Assembly (NCBI RefSeq): GCF_018904615.1
Contig: NZ_JADCNH010000018.1
Coordinates: forward strand, 1-64,000
DNA: 64,000 nucleotides
Source of the DNA: Verticiella alkaliphila
GTDB lineage: Bacteria; Pseudomonadota; Gammaproteobacteria; Burkholderiales; Burkholderiaceae_B
Direction: 5' to 3'
The notes under the pieces were generated by a model. The model searched no databases, was not told the origin of the DNA, and saw nothing but the letters and a program-made list of their open reading frames with translations. Position numbers and translations under genes: made by a program. Positions 16,426 through 26,395 of this stretch are shown in pieces. The stretch's first letter is position 1, and each line of letters starts with the position of its first letter.

Positions 16426-19385
16426 ATGCAGCATCGTTCCCCGGCACGCCGCCTTCGCGAGCTCCTTTCGTCGGGGGCGGCATTTGACTGGCTGTCGGCC
16501 GCGATCTCGTATTACGTGGTGCCGCTGGCCATCATCGCATTTTCGGTGGTGGTCTTCGTCTTTCAGCCGAGCGTCTACGGCGAACACACTCAGGCCGAGG
16601 GGCTGGCGTTCCAGTCACTCGCGCAGACCCCGACTCTCGATACGCCCGAACTTGCCCTGCAGGCCTTGCAGACGCGCCCGCTCACGTCGTACCTGGATCT
16701 GCAGCTGTCCGAGGTGCCGCACTGGTTCACCTTCGCCGTGCCGCCGGCCATCGCTGCCGATGCGGACGCCGCGATCGAGTTTCCGTCACGCCATGCCCGC
16801 GAGATCGCCTGTTGGCGCACCTCGGATCTTCAATCGGTGGGCGGGGCAAACCGTGAGCGCGATTGGGGCGCGTTCTCGGCGGCCAAGGCAGGTTTTGCGC
16901 TCGCCATCGGCGAGGCGGGCTCACCATCCCATCTGATCTGCCGCGCGCATTCTCGGGCCCGGCGCGCCTCACGGTACTGGCCTGGCACGACGATGCGTTG
17001 ACAAGCTCGGTGCGCGCCTTCGAGCATGCCACGGGCGTGCTCGAGGGCGGCCTGCTCACGCTCGCTGCGCTCACCCTGATGACGGCACTGATCACGCGCG
17101 AATCGCGCTACGTGCTCTTTGCGGTCTGGCTGCTCGGCAACCTGCGTCTGGGCGGCATCAGCATGGGCTTCGATACCCAGTGGCTCACCCGCAGCATCCC
17201 GCCAGGCTGGATGGACTCGGTACGTCAGCTCACGATCGCGATCTACTACATCGTCACGTACACACTCTTCGGCCAGTTCCTGCGTACCGAACTCTCCCGG
17301 GTCGGCTATGCCTGGCTCTTCCGGTTTGCGTCTCGCGCAGGGCTCGTCCTGCTCGTGCTGGCGCTGGTCCTGGACTTCTCCACGTTCCTGCCGGCGATGT
17401 GGGTAATCGTCAGTTTCAGCATCGTGGTGGTCACGTTCTTTCTCGCCCGCATCGCGATCGTGACCCGATCCCGCATCGCGGTCTGGTATGCGGTCGCGCT
17501 CGTCATCGTCTTCGTCTCGACGTTGTCCGAAGTCATCGCCGCGGCCTTCGGTTTCAAGCTCGTGATCGGCGCGCTCAACAGCGTCACCGCGGCGCTCGCG
17601 GCGAGCCTGGTGGCAGCTTTCGCCTTCGCCGAGCAGATCCGTCTGGAGCGCCAGGAGCGCCTGGATGCGCAGGCCGAGCTGCACAGGACCTACGAGACCG
17701 CCCCGGTGGGTCTCTTCACCTTGGACGCCGAGGGCCGCTTCGTGCGGTGCAATGCTGCCTTGCAGCGACTGCTCGATCTGCATCCAGGTCCGCAGGAGGA
17801 GCGGTGGGGCACCTATTTCGAACCGGGGGCCTGGGCACGCCTGCGTGAGATCGTCCGTCACGGCGGCGAGGCCGAGATCCGCGGCGCGCCGCGTCCGGAT
17901 GGCAGCGCGCGCTGGTATCTCGTGCGTGGTGCGCAAGCCCATCATTCGCATATCGAAGGCTCGCTGCAGGACATCACCGAGCGACGCGAGGCCACGGACC
18001 GTCTGCGCTTCATCGCGCACAACGATTCGCTCACCGGCGTGCTCAATCGCCGGGGCATCGAGAGCAAGCTCGATGCGGTCATCCGTCATGCCGATCGCGA
18101 AGCCCCGCTGGCGCTCGCCTACCTGGATCTGGACCGCTTCAAGCTCATCAACGACCTGTATGGTCATCAGGCCGGCGACGAAGTGCTCAAGCAGGTCTGC
18201 GAGCGCGTGCAGGGCTTGCTCGGGCCCGGGCAGCACATGGGGCGCGTGGGGGGCGACGAGTTCATCCTCGTCTTGCGTCGCACGTCCATGGCCGAGGCGG
18301 CCGCGCTCGCCCGGCGTGTCTTCGACGTGGTCGGGGATTCGCCGTACCGGCTGCGCCGCCGCGCCTTTCAGGTCCGGACCTCGATCGGACTCATCGAGAT
18401 CGCGGCCGACATGCGGGCGCAGGATGCGATCTCGGCGGCCGATCGGGCATGTCGCGAGGCCAAGCGGGGCACGCACGGGCACGTCGTCACGTATGAGAAG
18501 GATGACCCGGCCTTTCAGGCGCGCATCGAGGAACTGCGCCTCATCGAGGCGCTGGGCAGCACCTTCTCGCCCGCCGGTCTCATGCTCATGATGCAGCCCA
18601 TCATGTCCTTGCAGTCGCCCGAGGCATCGCTCAACTTCGAAGTGCTGCTGCGCATGCGCGAGCCGGATGGCACGATCCTTCCCGCAGGCCGCGTGATCGC
18701 CGCGGCCGAGGCCAACGGCACCATCGGCGAGCTCGACAAATGGGTGCTGGAATCCACGCTTACCTGGCTGCTGCAGCACGGTGCGAATCTGCCGAACACG
18801 CACTTTGTCTGCGTGAACCTGAGCGGCGCCTCGATCAACGACGAGTCGTTCATGGCCGATACGTATCGCATCCTGGAACGCTATCCGTCGGTGGTGCGGT
18901 TCCTGTGCATCGAGATCACCGAGAGCGTGGCCTTGCACGACATCGACAATTCGCGCCGCTTCATCGAGCAGCTGCAGCGCCTGGGGGCCCGCATCGCGCT
19001 GGATGACTTCGGGGCAGGCTACACGTCGTTCTCCTACCTGAAGGAGTTCTCGGCCCATGCCCTGAAGATCGATGGCGCATTCATCCAGAGCATGCAGGCG
19101 CATCCGGCCAACGCGGCCATCCTGGAGGCCATCGTCGAACTCGCACGCAACCTGGGCATGCGCAGCATCGCCGAGTGGGTGGAGGACTACGACACGCTGT
19201 CGGCGCTGGCTGCTCTGGGCGTGGACTACGTGCAGGGCTTCATCATCGCGCCCCCCATGTCGCCGGATCGTCTGCTCACGGGAACATCGGCCGCGAGTTT
19301 CATCACCGATGCGCGTGTTCTGGCGTTCGTGCAGGCTCGCCGAGAGGGTAGGGCGCACGAATCGCCGGGTGGCTACCTGCATTGA
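16426..19385 (+). CDS. 7TM-sensor/PAS/GGDEF/EAL protein (apparent 1-base frameshift)
   Basis: The joined protein is about 986 residues. The first helix (YYVVPLAIIAFSVVVFVF) is followed by a periplasmic sensor region of about 150 residues, six further membrane helices (about 205-408), a PAS-like domain (TYETAPVGLFTLDAEGRFVR), a GGDEF domain with intact VGGDEF (about residue 608) and an EAL domain. The EAL signature reads EVL, but EITES, DDFGAGYTSFSYLK and other catalytic segments are present. This is the 7TMR-DISM layout, and both making and breaking c-di-GMP are possible. The frame breaks at the GGG run 16917-16919; one added G gives GEAGLTIPSDL. The second frame is open from 16863 to 19385. 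GTG 16371-region codons upstream are possible starts, but ATG 16426 is preferred. Confidence 0.84.
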
Positions 19386-19452
19386 ACCTTGCGAAAAATG
19401 CGGGGTTGTTGCGCGGATAGCCAGTATTCATGCGGCTTTGCGCTGGATTTAC

Positions 19453-19482
19453 TTGACAGCGATTCAGGCGCGATGCTTGAAT
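19453..19482 (+). promoter_or_regulatory. Candidate promoter of hupB
   Basis: TTGACA at 19453-19458 is a perfect sigma-70 -35 box. The best -10 is TTGAAT at 19477-19482 (spacer 18) or TGAATA one base further. The rest of the 176 bp between the GGDEF/EAL gene and hupB shows no gene. The region is less GC-rich than its surroundings, as expected for a promoter. Confidence 0.5.
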
Positions 19483-19561
19483 ACGCGCTTTCCGCCGCAC
19501 GTAGAGGTGGCGGACGGTGGCGAGAACATACGTTTTCCACAGACATACCTTGTGAGGGGTT

Positions 19562-19834
19562 ATGAACAAGTCCGAACTGATCGAACATATCGCCAGCCAG
19601 GCCGACATCTCCAAAGCGGCCGCCGGCCGTTCGCTGGATGCGGTGATCGGGGCCGTCAAGGCAACGCTCAAGAAAGGCCGCACGGTCACGCTCGTGGGTT
19701 TCGGCACCTTTGCCGTGACCACCCGCGCTGCCCGCACGGGTCGCAATCCGCGCACCGGCGAAGCCATCAAGATCAAGAAGGCCAAGGTGCCGAAGTTCCG
19801 TCCGGGCAAGGCCCTGAAGGACGCCATCAACTGA
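19562..19834 (+). CDS. hupB: HU-beta type nucleoid protein
   Basis: A 90-residue DNABII protein: [20 protein letters not shown] at the start, then the [12 protein letters not shown] beta region and the DNA-binding arm with [20 protein letters not shown] including the intercalating Pro. The length and the NPRTGE motif fit HU rather than IHF. It bends and compacts DNA without strong sequence preference. It is preceded by GAGGGG 5 bases before the ATG and followed by tRNA-Val and ppiD on the same strand, an arrangement reported in many Burkholderiales. Confidence 0.96.
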   Translation: MNKSELIEHIASQADISKAAAGRSLDAVIGAVKATLKKGRTVTLVGFGTFAVTTRAARTGRNPRTGEAIKIKKAKVPKFRPGKALKDAIN

Positions 19835-19943
19835 TCGTGATGGCACCGCCTCTCCTTGAGAGGGGCGCACGGCGCAGTTCGGGTACAATGCCCGACTCGC
19901 TGCCGCGGCAGGGCGCGCAGATGCGCGCTGAGCCAGACGCGAT

Positions 19944-20019
19944 GGGTGCTTAGCTCAGCTGGTAGAGCGGCGCCCTTACAAGGCGTAGGTCGGGGGTTCG
20001 AACCCCTCAGCACCCACCA
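19944..20019 (+). tRNA. tRNA-Val (anticodon TAC)
   Basis: The cloverleaf is complete: acceptor arms GGGTGCT (19944-19950) and AGCACCC (20009-20015), D-arm with AGCTCAGCTGGTAGAGC, anticodon loop CTTACAA with anticodon TAC, and T-arm GGGGGTTCGAACCCC. Discriminator A 20016 and a genome-encoded CCA (20017-20019) follow. It reads GTA and, by wobble, other Val codons. A TACAAT hexamer at 19884-19889 may serve as a -10, otherwise it is transcribed from hupB. Confidence 0.97.
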
Positions 20020-20047
20020 CCATCGCGCAAGGCAAGAAGGAATACAA

Positions 20048-20075
20048 AAAGGCGAATCTCGGTTCGCCTTTTTTT
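20048..20075 (+). terminator. Rho-independent terminator after tRNA-Val
   Basis: GGCGAA (20051-20056) pairs with TTCGCC (20063-20068), extended by AAA/TTT, followed by a run of seven or more T to 20075. It lies between tRNA-Val and ppiD and would end the hupB/tRNA transcript. Confidence 0.85.
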
Positions 20076-20138
20076 CGCTCACATGAATCATGTTGGCGCG
20101 TAGCGTGAGACGCACCGCCAGAAGGGGAGAGCCGGCCA

Positions 20139-22064
20139 ATGTTCGATCTGGTACGCAACCACAAGCGGTGGATGCTGCTGTTGGTGCTGATTCTCATCCT
20201 CCCCTCGTTCGTGCTGTTCGGCATCGAAGGTTATTCCCGTTTCGTCGAAGGCGACCGCGCCGTCGCGCGCGTGCATGGCGAGCCGATCACCGTGCAGGAA
20301 TACGAAGCGGCGCGTCGCGCCGAGCTCGATGCCGCCCGCCGCCAGCAGGCTGCCAATTTCGACGCCGTCCTGATGGATTCGCGCGAACGCCGCGAAGCCA
20401 CGCTCGAGCGCCTCATCGAAGATCGCGTGATCGCGGCTGCCGTGGCCGATGGCCGCTATGCCGTGTCGGATGCGGCCTTGCGCCAGGCCATCGCCCAACA
20501 ACCTGGCGTGCAGAACAACGGCCGCTTCGATCCGGCGCTCTATCAGCAGATGCTGGCCATGCGTGGCATGAGCTCGGATCAGTTCGAAGCCGCGATGCGC
20601 TACGAGCTCGCGCGCCAGCAGGTGCTGCAGCCCGTGCTGGCCTCGGGCATGGCCTCCGAGACCCTCGTGTCGGCGCTGCTTGCCGGCATGCGCGAAGAGC
20701 ACACCGTGCGCCTGCGCACCTTCCGCGTGGAAGATCGCCTGGCGGCCGTCAACGTGCCTGAGGCGGACATCAAGGCCTACTACGACGCCAACCCCGAGGC
20801 CTTTCATGTGCCCGAGACGGTGGACGCGCAGTACCTGGTGCTCAACAGCGACGCCATGATCCGTGACGTCAAGGTCTCCGACGAAGAACTGCAGTCCTAC
20901 TACGAGCAGAACCGCGCGCGTCTGTCGAGCCCTGAGGTCCGAGAAGTCAGCCATATCCTCATCGTGCCCGAGGGCAACGGCGCCGACGCGCTGGCCGCGG
21001 CCCGCTCGAAGGCCGAGTCGGTGCTGGCCAAGGTCCGCGAGAATCCGGCCGGCTTTGCCGACGTCGCGCGTGCCGAGTCCGCCGACACAGGGACGGCGGA
21101 CAACGGTGGCTCGCTGGGCCAGATCAGCCGCGGCGCCATGGTGCCTGCGTTCGAGACGGCTGCCTTCGCCCTGAAGCAGGGCGAGATCTCCGACGTCGTG
21201 CAGACGGACTTCGGCCTGCACATCATCAAGGCCGATCGCGTGGTAGGTGGCAACGTGCCTGCGCTTGCCGACGTGCGCGATCGTCTGCTCCAGGAGATCC
21301 GTCTGCAACAGGCGAGCGAGCGCTTCGGCGAGGCTGCGGGCCAGCTGACCCGTCTCGTCTACGACACCCCGGACACGCTGCAGACCGCAGCCGACACCCT
21401 CGGCCTTACGGTTGAGGAAGCCAAGGGCATCACCCGCGAAGCCGCGCCGGCAGACGCGCCCGCCATCTTCCAGGATGCCCGCGTACGCGAGGCGCTCTTC
21501 TCCCGTCAGGTGATGCGCGACAAGCAGAACTCGGGCGTGGTCGAACTCGCGCCCGACGAACTGGTCGCCTTGCGTGCCCTGGCCGTGCATCCGGCTGCCA
21601 CGCGCCCGCTCGAGGAAGTCTCCGCCAGCATTCGCGAGACGCTCGCCACGGAGCGCGCCACGGCGCAGGCTGCCGAAGCCGGCCGTGCGTTCGTGCAGGC
21701 CGCCAACGAAGGCAAGGGCCGCGAGGGCTTTGGTGAGCCCATCACCGTGGCCTTGAGCGATCCGCAAGGCCTCTCGATGGACGTGCTGCGTGCCATTCGG
21801 ACCGTGCCCGCCGACGCCAGCTTCCCGGTGTTCACCGGTGCGGCCAATGCCAACGGCGATTACGTCGTGGCCCAGGTCGATGGCGTGAAGGCCGCCGAGG
21901 CGCCCGCCGAGGATGCCGTCAAGGCCGAGCGCGACGCGCTGGGCGATGCCCTGGCCCAGGCGCAGGCCGAGGCCTTCTTCCGCGCCCTGCGCGAGCGCTA
22001 CGAGGTGGTGCGCGAGCCGCTGGCCGACGAGATCCTCGCTCAGGGCGAGGACGAGCAGAGCTGA
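20139..22064 (+). CDS. ppiD: PpiD, membrane-anchored periplasmic folding factor
   Basis: A 641-residue SurA/PpiD-family protein. An N-terminal membrane anchor (WMLLLVLILILPSFVLFGIE, about residues 9-28) is followed by a SurA-like chaperone segment, a parvulin domain (SHILIVPEGNGADALAAARS, NGGSLGQISRGAMVPAFETA, DFGLHIIKAD, about 270-370) and a helical C-terminal chaperone region. It sits on the periplasmic side of the inner membrane near the Sec translocon and helps newly exported proteins fold. The length matches PpiD. The ATG at 20139 gives the anchor directly; a terminator lies on either side of the gene. Confidence 0.94.
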   Translation: MFDLVRNHKRWMLLLVLILILPSFVLFGIEGYSRFVEGDRAVARVHGEPITVQEYEAARRAELDAARRQQAANFDAVLMDSRERREATLERLIEDRVIAAAVADGRYAVSDAALRQAIAQQPGVQNNGRFDPALYQQMLAMRGMSSDQFEAAMRYELARQQVLQPVLASGMASETLVSALLAGMREEHTVRLRTFRVEDRLAAVNVPEADIKAYYDANPEAFHVPETVDAQYLVLNSDAMIRDVKVSDEELQSYYEQNRARLSSPEVREVSHILIVPEGNGADALAAARSKAESVLAKVRENPAGFADVARAESADTGTADNGGSLGQISRGAMVPAFETAAFALKQGEISDVVQTDFGLHIIKADRVVGGNVPALADVRDRLLQEIRLQQASERFGEAAGQLTRLVYDTPDTLQTAADTLGLTVEEAKGITREAAPADAPAIFQDARVREALFSRQVMRDKQNSGVVELAPDELVALRALAVHPAATRPLEEVSASIRETLATERATAQAAEAGRAFVQAANEGKGREGFGEPITVALSDPQGLSMDVLRAIRTVPADASFPVFTGAANANGDYVVAQVDGVKAAEAPAEDAVKAERDALGDALAQAQAEAFFRALRERYEVVREPLADEILAQGEDEQS

Positions 22065-22099
22065 TCGTCTTCCGGCAGCCGCGCTGCCTGGTGTGAAAG

Positions 22100-22131
22100 A
22101 GACCTCCGCGAGCGATCCCGGAGGTCTTTTT
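22100..22131 (+). terminator. Rho-independent terminator of ppiD
   Basis: A perfect 9-bp stem, AGACCTCCG (22100-22108) and CGGAGGTCT (22119-22127), is followed by TTTTT. It ends the ppiD transcript before the frmR promoter. Confidence 0.85.
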
Positions 22132-22177
22132 CATGGGCGCGCGGGCCACAGTCTTCACCCGGGCGGCGTCGATCTCG

Positions 22178-22196
22178 TATACTACCCCCCAGTATA
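22178..22196 (+). promoter_or_regulatory. FrmR operator overlapping the frm promoter
   Basis: The inverted repeat TATACT (22178-22183) and AGTATA (22191-22196) around the spacer ACCCCCC has the form known for CsoR/FrmR-family sites: A/T-rich arms around a short C/G tract. TATACT is also a good -10 box, with TTCACC at 22154-22159 as a possible -35 (spacer 18), so bound FrmR would cover the promoter. Confidence 0.75.
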
Positions 22197-22228
22197 GAAA
22201 CGCTGACCTGCGTCAGACCGGACGACCC

Positions 22229-23637
<1,409 letters not shown>

Positions 23638-23686
23638 TCGACGGCGCAGGCGGGATGCGAGCCACGCTGGCATCCCGCAGCCACGA

Positions 23687-23718
23687 CGACGAAGGCCGGC
23701 GATGGCCGGCCTTCGTCG
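23687..23718. terminator. Strong hairpin between convergent frmA and MHS transporter
   Basis: A 13-bp perfect stem, CGACGAAGGCCGG (23687-23699) and CCGGCCTTCGTCG (23706-23718), has a 6-base loop. Flanking T on one side (TT after 23718) is short. The position between two converging genes suggests use in both directions. A second hairpin, GCGGGATGC/GCATCCCGC, lies just upstream at about 23650-23678. Confidence 0.7.
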
Positions 23719-23760
23719 TTGCAGCGGCCGCCTGCGGCCGCCGCATCCGGACGGTCCACG

Positions 23761-25437
23761 CTACTTCGTGATGTCAACGTCCTTCGTCTCCTTCAGGAAG
23801 AAGGTGCCGATCACGAAGGTGATGACGGCGATGATGATCGGATACCACAGGCCCGCATACATGTTGCCGGTGAGCAGCACGAGGGCGAACGCGGTGGTGG
23901 GCAGGAAGCCGCCGAACCAGCCGTTGCCGATGTGGTACGGCAGCGACATGGACGTGTAGCGGATCCGGGTGGGGAAGAGCTCCACCAGCCAGGCCGCAAT
24001 CGGCCCGTACACCATGGTCACGTAGAGCACCAGGATGGTGAGCAGCAGCAGGATCATCGGCTTATTCATCTGCGCCGGATCGGCCGTGCGCGGATAGCCC
24101 GCGGCGTCGATGGCGGCGGTGAGGTCAGCCGAGAGCTTGGATTGCGCGGCCTTGGCCTGCTCAGGCGTCATGCCGGTGACGTCCACGCTCTGCACCACCG
24201 TCTGGCCGATGCGCACACTGGCCAACGAGCCTGCCGCCGAACCTTCCGTGGTGTAGGACACGCTGCGCTGGTTCAGCACGTTCTTGACCAGGTCGCACGA
24301 GTTGTTGAAGGTCACGTGCCCCTTCAGCTCGCCGGGGACGAACTGGAACGAGCAGTCGCGCGGATCGGCCACGACTACGGCCGGGTTGTTGCGCGCGGCC
24401 GATTCGAGTGCCGGGTTGGCGTAGTGCGTGAGGCCCTTGAAGATCGGGAAGTAGGTGAGGGCAGCCAACAGGCAGCCGGCCATGATGATGGGCTTGCGGC
24501 CGATCTTGTCCGAGAGCCAGCCGAAGAAGATGAAGCCGCCGGTGGCGATGAGCAGTGCGGCCGCGATGAAGAGGTTGGCCGTGACGGCATCCACCTTGAG
24601 GGTCTGCGTCATGAAGAAGAGCGCATAGAACTGACCCGCGTACCACACGACGGCCTGGCCGGCGGTGGCGCCGAGCAGGGCGAGCAGCACGATCTTGCCG
24701 TTCTTCCAGTTGCCGAAGCTTTCCTTCAGCGGCGCCTTCGAGCCCGTGCCTTCCGCCTTCATCTTCTGAAAGAGCGGGGATTCCTGCAGCTTCATCCGGA
24801 TCCAGACGGAGATCAGCAGCAGCACGAACGAGATCAGGAACGGAATGCGCCAGCCCCACTCGGCAAAGGCTTCCGGGCCGAGCGCGAGGCGGCAGCCCAG
24901 GATCACCAGCAGCGAGAGGAAGAGGCCGATGGTGGCCGTGGTCTGGATGAAGCTCGTGTACAGACCGCGCTTGCCGTGCGGCGCATGCTCGGCCACGTAG
25001 GTGGCTGCGCCGCCGTACTCGCCGCCCAGTGCCAGGCCCTGCAGGCAGCGCAGCACCACGAGCAGGATCGGCGCGGCGATCCCGATGGTGGCGTAGGTGG
25101 GCAGGAGGCCCACGAAGAAGGTCGACACCCCCATGATCAGAATCGTGATGAGGAAGGTGTGCTTGCGACCGATGAGATCCCCCAGCCGCCCGAAGACGAT
25201 GGCGCCGAAGGGCCGCACGGCAAAGCCTGCGGCGAAGGTGAGCAGCGCCATCACGAAGGCGCTGCCCGGGGGGAGGGCAGAGAAGAAGTGCACCGCGATC
25301 ACCGCGGCCAGCGAACCGTAGAGGTAGAAGTCATACCACTCGAAGACGGTCCCGAGGCTGGACGCGAGAATCACTTTCTTGTGTTCTTTCGTCATGCCTT
25401 GTTCAGACCGCGGGGTGTCGATCGATATCGCGGACAT
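23761..25437 (-). CDS. MHS-family MFS transporter with large internal insertion
   Basis: A 558-residue major facilitator of the metabolite:H+ symporter type. Signatures are FEWYDFYLYGSLAAV in helix 1, GRLGDLIGRKHTF in loop 2-3, LRCLQGLALGGEYGGAATYV and the second-half FGWLSDKIGRKP. Relatives such as ProP, KgtP or ShiA carry organic acids, osmolytes or shikimate; the substrate here is unknown. Unlike those of about 430-450 residues, this one has an extra block of about 120 residues between late helices (NPALESAARNNPAVVVADPR to about GYPRTADPAQ) with two cysteines (DCSF, NSCD) that could bond if extracytoplasmic. It is divergent from the response regulator at 25669. Confidence 0.85.
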   Translation of the reverse strand: MSAISIDTPRSEQGMTKEHKKVILASSLGTVFEWYDFYLYGSLAAVIAVHFFSALPPGSAFVMALLTFAAGFAVRPFGAIVFGRLGDLIGRKHTFLITILIMGVSTFFVGLLPTYATIGIAAPILLVVLRCLQGLALGGEYGGAATYVAEHAPHGKRGLYTSFIQTTATIGLFLSLLVILGCRLALGPEAFAEWGWRIPFLISFVLLLISVWIRMKLQESPLFQKMKAEGTGSKAPLKESFGNWKNGKIVLLALLGATAGQAVVWYAGQFYALFFMTQTLKVDAVTANLFIAAALLIATGGFIFFGWLSDKIGRKPIIMAGCLLAALTYFPIFKGLTHYANPALESAARNNPAVVVADPRDCSFQFVPGELKGHVTFNNSCDLVKNVLNQRSVSYTTEGSAAGSLASVRIGQTVVQSVDVTGMTPEQAKAAQSKLSADLTAAIDAAGYPRTADPAQMNKPMILLLLTILVLYVTMVYGPIAAWLVELFPTRIRYTSMSLPYHIGNGWFGGFLPTTAFALVLLTGNMYAGLWYPIIIAVITFVIGTFFLKETKDVDITK

Positions 25438-25668
25438 GGTGTGCTGTCTCCCGGCGTTTGTGTTGGAGGGGATAGTGCCGTGACCGCCTACGACGCAACC
25501 CGCGTCACCGACGGATACGCGTAGCCTGCGCGCATGCTCGCGTGAGTCCTATTCGCCTTTGGTCGAAACCGCGCGCATCCTTCGACCATCGTCTAACCCC
25601 GCCTCGATCGACATGGGTGCACGATGCGTACAATCGTTCGCATCCCCCGTTCTGCGCGCTGGTGCACC

Positions 25669-26337
25669 ATGCCCACCCTGCTCATCGTCGATGACCACCC
25701 GCTGTTTCGCGAGGCCTTGCGCAGCGCGGTTCAGCGTGTGTTGCCTGAGGCGCAACTGCACGAGGCCGATGGCGTCGATGCCTTGTACACCCTGGCCGAT
25801 ACCTATCCTGATGCCGATCTGCTCCTGATGGATCTGTCCATGCCGGGCGCCCAGGGCTTTAGTGCGCTCGTGCATCTGCGGGCGCGCCATCCGCAGATGC
25901 CCATCGTGGTGGTCTCTGGCCGGGAAGAGCCGGCGGTGGTGCAGCGTGCGCTGCACCATGGGGCCCTGGGCTTCATCCCCAAATCCACCGATTCGCGCAC
26001 GATCGGCACCGCCATTGCGGCGGTGCTCGACGGTGAGCGCTGGGTGCCGTCCCATGTCGATACGGCATCCACCGTGGATCCCGCCGAGCACGACGTCGCC
26101 TTGCGTGTGCGTGAACTCACGCCGCAGCAGTTCCGCGTGCTGCAGATGCTGGGCAGCGGACGCCTGAACAAGCAGATCGCCTACGACATCGGGGTCTCGG
26201 AAGCCACGATCAAGGCGCACGTCACCGCCATTCTGCGCAAGCTGGGCGCCACCAATCGCACGCAGGCCGTGCTGATGGCCGGCAAGCTCGCCATCGATCC
26301 GGACGGTATCGTGCTGCCGCCGGACGAGGGCGATTGA
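25669..26337 (+). CDS. LuxR/NarL-type response regulator (CrbR-like)
   Basis: A 222-residue response regulator. The receiver has LLIVDDHPLFREAL, the phosphoacceptor in LLLMDLSMPG (Asp55) and the Lys of GFIPKSTDS. A Glu/Leu linker leads to the HTH: ELTPQQFRVLQMLGSGRLNK, QIAYDIGVSEATIKAHVTAI. ATG 25669 starts exactly at the receiver fold; an upstream ATG at 25624 adds 15 unrelated residues. It converges with a symporter-fused hybrid kinase ending 59 bp away. The pair matches CrbSR/MxtR-ErdR systems, which switch on acetate use (acs) in studied species. No acs gene is in the window, so the target is inferred. Confidence 0.88.
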   Translation: MPTLLIVDDHPLFREALRSAVQRVLPEAQLHEADGVDALYTLADTYPDADLLLMDLSMPGAQGFSALVHLRARHPQMPIVVVSGREEPAVVQRALHHGALGFIPKSTDSRTIGTAIAAVLDGERWVPSHVDTASTVDPAEHDVALRVRELTPQQFRVLQMLGSGRLNKQIAYDIGVSEATIKAHVTAILRKLGATNRTQAVLMAGKLAIDPDGIVLPPDEGD

Positions 26338-26395
26338 GGCGAGACTGTATCGCCGGCCTCGGACAGCGCCCCTGCACCGCGTGGCATCACCGCAA

